From contig JAYRWN010000462.1 in the NCBI GenBank assembly GCA_041917975.1, positions 1 to 11,320 of the forward strand: 11,320 nt of DNA, written 5' to 3'. Under the pieces are notes generated by a model. It was not told the origin of the DNA. It saw only the letters and a program-made list of their open reading frames with translations, and made no database searches. The position numbers were made by a program, and so were the translations under genes. How positions within the stretch are numbered: the first letter of the stretch is position 1; each line of letters begins with the position of its first letter. Of the stretch, positions 6,318 through 11,320 are shown one piece after another. Origin of the DNA: JAYRWN01 sp041917975. Lineage in GTDB: Bacteria > Bacteroidota > Bacteroidia > Chitinophagales > Saprospiraceae.

Positions 6318-7610
6318 TTATTTTAATAAAACGGACCAATAGGGAATATCTCCAAAAATCCCTCCACTTGCACTGAAAAACTCTGCACCGGTTTCAAATA
6401 CCCCGGCCTGCGGATAGATCCAGGACGCCTGCGGCGCGGGGTGGTATTTATGGACCAGGGCCGGCCAATCCCGGTAATTTTGCCAGCCATTGGCTTCCTG
6501 TAATCCCATGTTCCAGCCCGGGAAAGCCGGCAGCCGGGCAGCAATGATCTTATTCCATTCCACCAGCAGCGGGTTGACGGTCAGATCGGCACAAAAACAA
6601 GGTATACCCCGCTCAAAAGCCGCCTGAGCGATGCGCATAGTCATGCTCATGGTCTTGGCGATGGACTTAACGGCAATGGCATTATACCCTAAATCGATCC
6701 GGTCTAAAGTGTGCTCCACCGTGTGTGCGCTTTCATCGGCCGCCAGGCGCGGCCCACGCGTTGTCAGTTCATGCACTCGTTGGTCAAATTCATCCGCGAA
6801 AGGCTCTTCTAATACTTTGATTTGTCCCAAAGCGCCGATTTTTTCCGCAAAGTCAAACAGACGGTGCACATCCTCCAGGCTTTCATAACGGCCGTTGGCG
6901 TCAAAATAATAGGGGAGTTTCCCGTCTGGGGTGTGGGCCGTTTCATAATGCCCGATGGTCTGATGAATGGACTGAATAAATTTTTTATCGTTCTCCAGCA
7001 TGGTTTGACGGTCACCAGGCCCGCCGATTTTTATTTTCAAGATAAAAAAACCTTGGTCAGCCAGTGTTTTGATTTCATCCATACCGATGCCAAATGACAA
7101 CGCAGGAATACAGGCCACCCGATCATGGCGGGCAGAAAGTCCGGGCTTGTAAGCTTCGGGTATCCACTGATCAAAGTGGGTCAGGTTATTCTGCCTGGCA
7201 TACAATAACCAGGCGGCGTTATCTACCGGTACCAGGGGATTTAAGGCAAAGGTTTTTTTCAGATCGGCTTGCCCGGTGATTTTTTGACCATAAGACCAAA
7301 GTTCGTCCAGGATGGTGTCTTGCAGGTGCAAGGGTGAGTCAAAGGTTTGACCTTTAATCATCTGGAGGGCCCGTTCGGTCATGGCAAACATCATGGCGTT
7401 ACTGCCGTTTTCGGTGGAGCGTGTAGCCACCCGGCCATCACACCACAATGGGCTTTGAACCCCCAAGCCGATGACGCTCGTTTCGGTGTCGGCATATAAC
7501 TTTACCCCGGTTTGCCAGACATTAAAGATACCTTGTCCTTTGAAGACGTAAGGTCGTTTGAGTTGTTCGCGCTCGAAGGCGGTGCGATAATCACGGATGT
7601 GTAGTTTCAT
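6318..7610 (-). CDS. Enolase-superfamily enzyme, mandelate racemase/muconate lactonizing type
   Basis: A 430-residue cytoplasmic (no signal peptide) Mg-dependent enzyme of the enolase superfamily, whose members abstract a proton alpha to a carboxylate and then dehydrate, epimerise or cycloisomerise the substrate. The barrel has LKIKIGG with K192 and K194 (the KxK motif at the end of strand 2), metal ligands at D237 (YYFDANGRYES), E268 or E269 (VLEEPF) and D292 (LAADES), and K315 in AVKSIAKT on the opposite side. A Lys-x-Lys plus opposing Lys is the arrangement of the muconate lactonizing and dipeptide epimerase groups, rather than the His-Asp dyad of mandelate racemase. The protein is longer than the usual 350-400 residues, with an extended C-terminus. 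It is the last gene of an operon, 18 bp after the cytochrome-propeller gene, so a sugar-acid or related carboxylate is a likely substrate, by inference. Confidence 0.85.
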   Translation of the reverse strand: MKLHIRDYRTAFEREQLKRPYVFKGQGIFNVWQTGVKLYADTETSVIGLGVQSPLWCDGRVATRSTENGSNAMMFAMTERALQMIKGQTFDSPLHLQDTILDELWSYGQKITGQADLKKTFALNPLVPVDNAAWLLYARQNNLTHFDQWIPEAYKPGLSARHDRVACIPALSFGIGMDEIKTLADQGFFILKIKIGGPGDRQTMLENDKKFIQSIHQTIGHYETAHTPDGKLPYYFDANGRYESLEDVHRLFDFAEKIGALGQIKVLEEPFADEFDQRVHELTTRGPRLAADESAHTVEHTLDRIDLGYNAIAVKSIAKTMSMTMRIAQAAFERGIPCFCADLTVNPLLVEWNKIIAARLPAFPGWNMGLQEANGWQNYRDWPALVHKYHPAPQASWIYPQAGVFETGAEFFSASGGIFGDIPYWSVLLK

Positions 7611-7628
7611 AAACCAATCGTTTAAATT

Positions 7629-9932
7629 TTATTGGGCCTTATGCTCAGACGGCAGGATATTTTTTAGCGTGTACCAGGCTTCGCCGTTCCATAACGGTCT
7701 GCCGGCATGATCCTTCCATTCGTCGGAGAGCATAAAATGCACCACATAACCTCGCTTAAGTCCCGGCACCTGGAGGGTAATTTTTTTGCGGTCCTCCGAG
7801 AGGGTGATGTTTTTGGGGGTCAGAGGATGAAAATCCCGTTTTGGTCCGCCGTAAGCGGGCGTTGCCTGATAATACCAGGACGTTAATTTAAGGTGCGAGG
7901 TATCCACCTTGATGGATTCATGCAGGGGACTGGTCAGCTGTATACTAAAACCTCCGGGCGTTACCTGAATACTTAACAAGTCAAACGCCGTAGCGCCGTT
8001 AGGTATTAGTTTTTGTAAACCGAATTGCCTTTCACGGTGAGCCCAACCGCCATTCATACCCACACCTCCGGCATAAATGGCGCCCTGGTCATCCATGACC
8101 AGACGATTGATGCCTGCTTCCAGGCCTTGAGAAAAGCGAAACACCGCGCCCTGATAAGCGCCTTGGATTTTCTCTAAAAAAACACGTTGAATACCGCCAT
8201 AGGTGACATCGCCGAACAACAGGTGGCCTTGAAAGGGGCCCGAGGTGAGTAATAAAGGCTGACTGGGTGAATTAGCGATTTCATCCTGCGGCATATACAC
8301 CGCCGGCAGGGTTTCCGTCCGGTTAATAAATCGGTCACCGGTCCCAAACTGACAACCATAAAATGAATCCTGTTCAACATGGATAAATTTGCAGGCCGGC
8401 ACCCATTGGCCTTGATTTTCGGTAACGAATAATTCCCCCTCCGGTCCAATGCCCACGCCGTTGGGTTGGCGCAAACCGCGGGCGAGGATGCGAAAATAAT
8501 TTTCTGCATCAATGGAAAACACGGTGCCGCGATCATTTTTTTGTTGTTCGGTAGACATCAGGCGCATCGCCAGGCCTAATCCACCAAAAAACTTACCCTG
8601 ATGATAAAGCAGACCATATGAAAATTCATGAAAGTCGGCAGTCACCTCAAAGTCACTGTTGATGCAGCGGTAGAGGTCCGTCAGACCATCCCCGTTTTTA
8701 TCAATGAGTTGGGTGAGTTCCTGTTTTTGCAGAACAAAAATATCCGGGCCTTTGGTCACCAGGCCCAATGGTTCGGCCAGACCTGAAGCGATCAGTTTCA
8801 CATGGACTTTTTTAGAATCGTTGGCAGCTAATCCACTTAATTTATACACCGCCCCCAGACTATCCCAGGTACTTACCAACAGATCACCTTCAGTGGTTAG
8901 CGCTAATCCGCCTACTCGCGGGGTGAAATTTTCCGGACGTATTTGTATTAAATCATAAGCAGGATGTACTCCCACTAAAGGTGCCCCAAAACCTGGTCTA
9001 TGGACCGCTGAACTAAGTAGCAGTGCTGTTGTCGAAGGCGGAGATTCCTTTTTAAGTTCACCTAAAGAGAGGATGTACCGCAACATATTTTTTATATCCA
9101 CGGTCGCCAGATCGGGATGGGGAGTCATTTGTGCTGCGCCCCAACGGCCAGTGGAGCCGTTCCTGACGTTTCTGATCAATGTATCCAGGTATGCAGGCGT
9201 AGAATTATATTTATGGGCAATGTCTACATAAGCCGGGCCAACACCCTTTTCGAAAACTTCGTGACAGGTGTTGCAGCCACTGCGGTCCAGCCAATATTGC
9301 GCGCCATCTTCACTGGTTATTTCCATTGGCGGTAACGGAACCGGTAATCGGGCATAAACCAGTTTTAGCGGAATTTGTGCAGAAATTTTTTTTCTGCCGG
9401 CATCAATATGCACAGCACTGTTTTGTGGAAAGTCAAAATGACGTTCCCAGACCATAGAATCTCCCTGGGTATACAGCCGGGGTTTTTCATGAATGGTATA
9501 CGTTAATTCTTCTGTCTTGAGGGTATAGGTGATGCTGATTTGTGAATCCGCAGTGATTTCATACGATTCAAATTTTACTTGCCCCGGTATAGTTTTTCCA
9601 TTACTGGTGACCTGCCAGAATAAACTGTCCTGTTGTTCCCAATAAACTGACCCGAAACTGGAGGGCTGGATGGTTTTAACGTTATTAAATGCGGCGCCCT
9701 GCCATAGTACACCTCCTGTCCAAAATTTATACGGCTGCATGTGCTGCAGATCGTAGGCCAGGAAATTATTTCCCGCATACTGTAGGGTGAGCATGCGTAC
9801 GTTTTGGTCCAGGACCGAACGGCGATATAATTCCAGGGGCAGATAGAACGTCTGTTTCTGTTTGCCACACCCTGCAAAACTCAGCAGAATGGTGAGTGCT
9901 AATCCGCCACAATATAGACTGCTCTTTTTCAT
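7629..9932 (-). CDS. Lipoprotein with cytochrome c domain and sorbosone-dehydrogenase-like beta-propeller
   Basis: A 767-residue exported lipoprotein. LLSFAGC places the lipidated Cys at residue 22. Residues about 25-200 form a beta-rich N-terminal region of the kind found before cytochrome domains in large Bacteroidota and Verrucomicrobiota proteins. A class I cytochrome c domain follows (about 210-290), with heme-binding CNTCH (220-224) and Met269 in AAQMTPHPDL as the probable axial ligand. Residues about 325-650 resemble the propeller of L-sorbosone or aldose dehydrogenases, with GLRQPNGVGIGPEGELFVTE near 485-504 and a calcium-type DKNGDGLTD loop near 410. About 100 C-terminal residues form a further beta domain. 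The likely role is oxidation of a sugar or polyol in the periplasm with electrons passed to the fused heme; quinone cofactor use is not shown. The ATG (9932) overlaps the stop of the upstream gene by 4 bp, so translation is probably coupled. Confidence 0.85.
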   Translation of the reverse strand: MKKSSLYCGGLALTILLSFAGCGKQKQTFYLPLELYRRSVLDQNVRMLTLQYAGNNFLAYDLQHMQPYKFWTGGVLWQGAAFNNVKTIQPSSFGSVYWEQQDSLFWQVTSNGKTIPGQVKFESYEITADSQISITYTLKTEELTYTIHEKPRLYTQGDSMVWERHFDFPQNSAVHIDAGRKKISAQIPLKLVYARLPVPLPPMEITSEDGAQYWLDRSGCNTCHEVFEKGVGPAYVDIAHKYNSTPAYLDTLIRNVRNGSTGRWGAAQMTPHPDLATVDIKNMLRYILSLGELKKESPPSTTALLLSSAVHRPGFGAPLVGVHPAYDLIQIRPENFTPRVGGLALTTEGDLLVSTWDSLGAVYKLSGLAANDSKKVHVKLIASGLAEPLGLVTKGPDIFVLQKQELTQLIDKNGDGLTDLYRCINSDFEVTADFHEFSYGLLYHQGKFFGGLGLAMRLMSTEQQKNDRGTVFSIDAENYFRILARGLRQPNGVGIGPEGELFVTENQGQWVPACKFIHVEQDSFYGCQFGTGDRFINRTETLPAVYMPQDEIANSPSQPLLLTSGPFQGHLLFGDVTYGGIQRVFLEKIQGAYQGAVFRFSQGLEAGINRLVMDDQGAIYAGGVGMNGGWAHRERQFGLQKLIPNGATAFDLLSIQVTPGGFSIQLTSPLHESIKVDTSHLKLTSWYYQATPAYGGPKRDFHPLTPKNITLSEDRKKITLQVPGLKRGYVVHFMLSDEWKDHAGRPLWNGEAWYTLKNILPSEHKAQ

Positions 9933-10873
9933 GCTTGGCGCCAGGTGTCTAGAGCGTATTGCAGGTCTCTGGCCATAGCCGTAAATACTTCGGCCGGGTT
10001 TTTACCGGTTAAGATTTTTGCCCCATGTTCCGCTCCGCCCAGATCATATTCGCAATGGATAATCATTGGTACGTGTAAACCTGATTTCTTAATCAATTGG
10101 AAAAAATATTTAAAATCCACCATACCTTGACCCAAAGGCACATTAACGACTTCCCAGAGCCCGGCATTATTTTTCGCCCAGTAATAATCTTTGAGCACCA
10201 GACAATTAATTTGTTCAGCGATCAGTTGTAAGCCATTCTCCCAGGACTCGCCACCCTCTACCATGGCGTGGCGGATGTCGTATTGCACGCCGAGATGCTC
10301 TTTGGGTATATCTTTCAGTAAATGATGTAATTCCCAAATTTGAGCGCCGATGCGTTTACCGGAATGATTTTGATAGGCACCGGTGAGTCGTAAACTTTGA
10401 TTGAATGCGGCCAAAGAATGCATCTGTTGATTCAATTTGGCCAGTCGTGCAGGCTGGCTTAGCTCCGGCACATAATCCAGATAACCCAGGCGATAAAATT
10501 TGATGCCTAAGCGGCTGGCTGTAGTTAAAACTTGCCGGTGAATAACATCTTCTGCGTTAGTTACATCTGTGGCCATCACCTCGCTCTGTAATCCGGCTTT
10601 TTGCATTATTTCCACCGCTTTAGGCAACTCTTCTTGCACCCGGGATGGTTCCACGTGGCCTCCTTTGCGCACAGTGAGGTCCAACCCATAAAATCCCAAG
10701 TCCGCAGTGGCTTTCGCCATCTCGGCATAATTAAGGAATTGCAAATGTTTGGAGAAGAGATAAAATTTTGGATCGCCGGTGGAAGTTGAAGCGAAATACG
10801 GAATTTCGGAGTCGATTATTCTTGGTAATAGTAATCCCTGTGCAGTAAATTTAATAAAATGCCTGCGGCGCAT
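9929..10873 (-). CDS. Tat-exported TIM-barrel sugar isomerase/epimerase-like protein
   Basis: A 314-residue protein of the xylose-isomerase-like TIM-barrel family. The N-terminus MRRRHFIKFTAQGLLLP carries a twin-arginine motif (RRHFIK), so export in folded form is predicted, probably with its metal already bound. The barrel begins near residue 36. Candidate metal ligands are in YQNHSG (167-172), VQYDIRHA (197-203, D199), LVLKDY (225-230) and IHCEYDLGGAEHG (272-284, E275). In the canonical metal site the first of these is Glu; here it is Gln168, as I recall being usual in this exported subfamily with the YQNHSG and DIRHA-x-x-EGG-x-x-W motifs. It is the first gene of the three-gene operon and overlaps the next by 4 bp. 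Co-export with the dehydrogenase suggests that both act on the same sugar in the periplasm. The reaction is unknown. Confidence 0.85.
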   Translation of the reverse strand: MRRRHFIKFTAQGLLLPRIIDSEIPYFASTSTGDPKFYLFSKHLQFLNYAEMAKATADLGFYGLDLTVRKGGHVEPSRVQEELPKAVEIMQKAGLQSEVMATDVTNAEDVIHRQVLTTASRLGIKFYRLGYLDYVPELSQPARLAKLNQQMHSLAAFNQSLRLTGAYQNHSGKRIGAQIWELHHLLKDIPKEHLGVQYDIRHAMVEGGESWENGLQLIAEQINCLVLKDYYWAKNNAGLWEVVNVPLGQGMVDFKYFFQLIKKSGLHVPMIIHCEYDLGGAEHGAKILTGKNPAEVFTAMARDLQYALDTWRQA

Positions 10874-10969
10874 GTTTGGAAAATCTTTATTTAATCTTGA
10901 AGGTAGCAGATTTAATAAAAAAATTATTTGGAATTTGTGAGAATAATCTTGGAGAAAGGTTAATATGTG
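10874..10969. promoter_or_regulatory. Divergent promoter region
   Basis: This 96-bp AT-rich gap separates the minus-strand operon from the plus-strand YncE-like gene, so it should contain both promoters. The octamer TAATCTTG is repeated in direct orientation at 10892-10899 and 10944-10951. No exact TAnnTTTG element was found on either strand. A purine-rich GGAGAAAGG (10951-10959), about 10 bp before the ATG at 10970, could serve as a ribosome binding site, which is unusual here since other starts lack one. Confidence 0.4.
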
Positions 10970-11320
10970 ATGAATAAATTTTTAAAAGTGTATAGAATCT
11001 GTTTTTTGTTAATAGGTCTGGTTTTAGGATGTCAAAAACCGGCTCAAGTGTGGATGGTTCAACCTCCCGGGGTTCAGGAGTATTGTAAAATAGATCCCTT
11101 GGGACAAACTGTCTTGCCTAATGGTCGTTACATTACTCCGGCCGGTAAAACCATGTTAGTGGCTCCTCATCCTTACGGTTTAACCCTGAGTCCGGATGGA
11201 CAAACTCTCGTTACCGCCAACAGTGGTACGGAACCCTTGTCCATCAGTATCATCGACAGTTTAGCAACCGACAGACCGCGCGTGCGCCAGATACCTGAAG
11301 GTGCCTCAACGGACCGGGGC
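10970..11320 (+). CDS. Lipoprotein with YncE-like beta-propeller (N-terminal part)
   Basis: The frame from ATG 10970 stays open for 117 codons to the window edge. It begins with a lipoprotein signal (hydrophobic core, LVLGC with Cys21). A beta-propeller start follows: LPNGRYITPAGKTM, then HPYGLTLSPDGQTLVTANSG and a segment ending SISIIDS, the strand pattern of YncE-like WD-type blades. The combination of a 'PNGR-x-x-TPAGK' opening and such a propeller reminds me of the large proteins in which a YncE domain is fused to an alkaline-phosphatase-like phosphoesterase domain. The C-terminal part is outside the window, so the second domain is a guess. The start is supported by the lipobox and a purine-rich stretch upstream; the gene diverges from the sugar-oxidation operon and may share its control. 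Confidence 0.7.
   Translation, partial: MNKFLKVYRICFLLIGLVLGCQKPAQVWMVQPPGVQEYCKIDPLGQTVLPNGRYITPAGKTMLVAPHPYGLTLSPDGQTLVTANSGTEPLSISIIDSLATDRPRVRQIPEGASTDRG

Overview
The window looks like a chromosomal segment from a member of the Bacteroidota, possibly a saprospirian. This is inferred from gene content: an IPTL-type exosortase system, a large lipoprotein fusing cytochrome c to a beta-propeller, an MCE protein tail ending in the ALKHN-type motif, start sites mostly without Shine-Dalgarno sequences, and one exact TAnnTTTG promoter element. The taxonomic call is tentative, and no rRNA, tRNA, CRISPR array, transposase or phage gene is visible.

Left part (1-1856): the last 41 codons of an MCE/MlaD-family lipid-transport protein, then an exported serine hydrolase of the beta-lactamase/EstB family, then about 300 bp of very AT-rich non-coding DNA.

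Middle part (1857-5083) is the most distinctive. It encodes a secreted protein with a glycine-rich domain, two almost identical 68-residue MopE-type metal-binding repeats and a third partial one, ending in an IPTL-CTERM-type sorting signal (IPAMGEWG, hydrophobic helix, basic tail). After 747 bp of non-coding DNA come an exosortase of the XrtH type with its Cys, Arg and His residues visible, and a 202-residue membrane protein that overlaps it by 4 bp. Substrate, sorting enzyme and likely partner thus sit side by side and suggest a small surface-protein sorting locus.

Right part (5628-10873, minus strand): a small PepSY-type membrane protein, and upstream of it a tight three-gene operon transcribed from 10873 down to 6318. 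The operon encodes a Tat-exported xylose-isomerase-like TIM-barrel protein, a lipoprotein carrying cytochrome c and a sorbosone-dehydrogenase-like propeller, and a cytoplasmic enolase-superfamily (mandelate racemase type) enzyme. The set suggests oxidation of a sugar or polyol in the periplasm followed by dehydration or epimerisation of an acid product inside the cell; the substrate is unknown. Diverging from this operon is the start of a lipoprotein gene (10970 to the window edge) with a YncE-like beta-propeller beginning.

None of the individual families is new. The observations most worth a second look are the compact XrtH locus with its variant sorting motif and recently duplicated repeats, and the uncharacterised sugar-oxidation operon.
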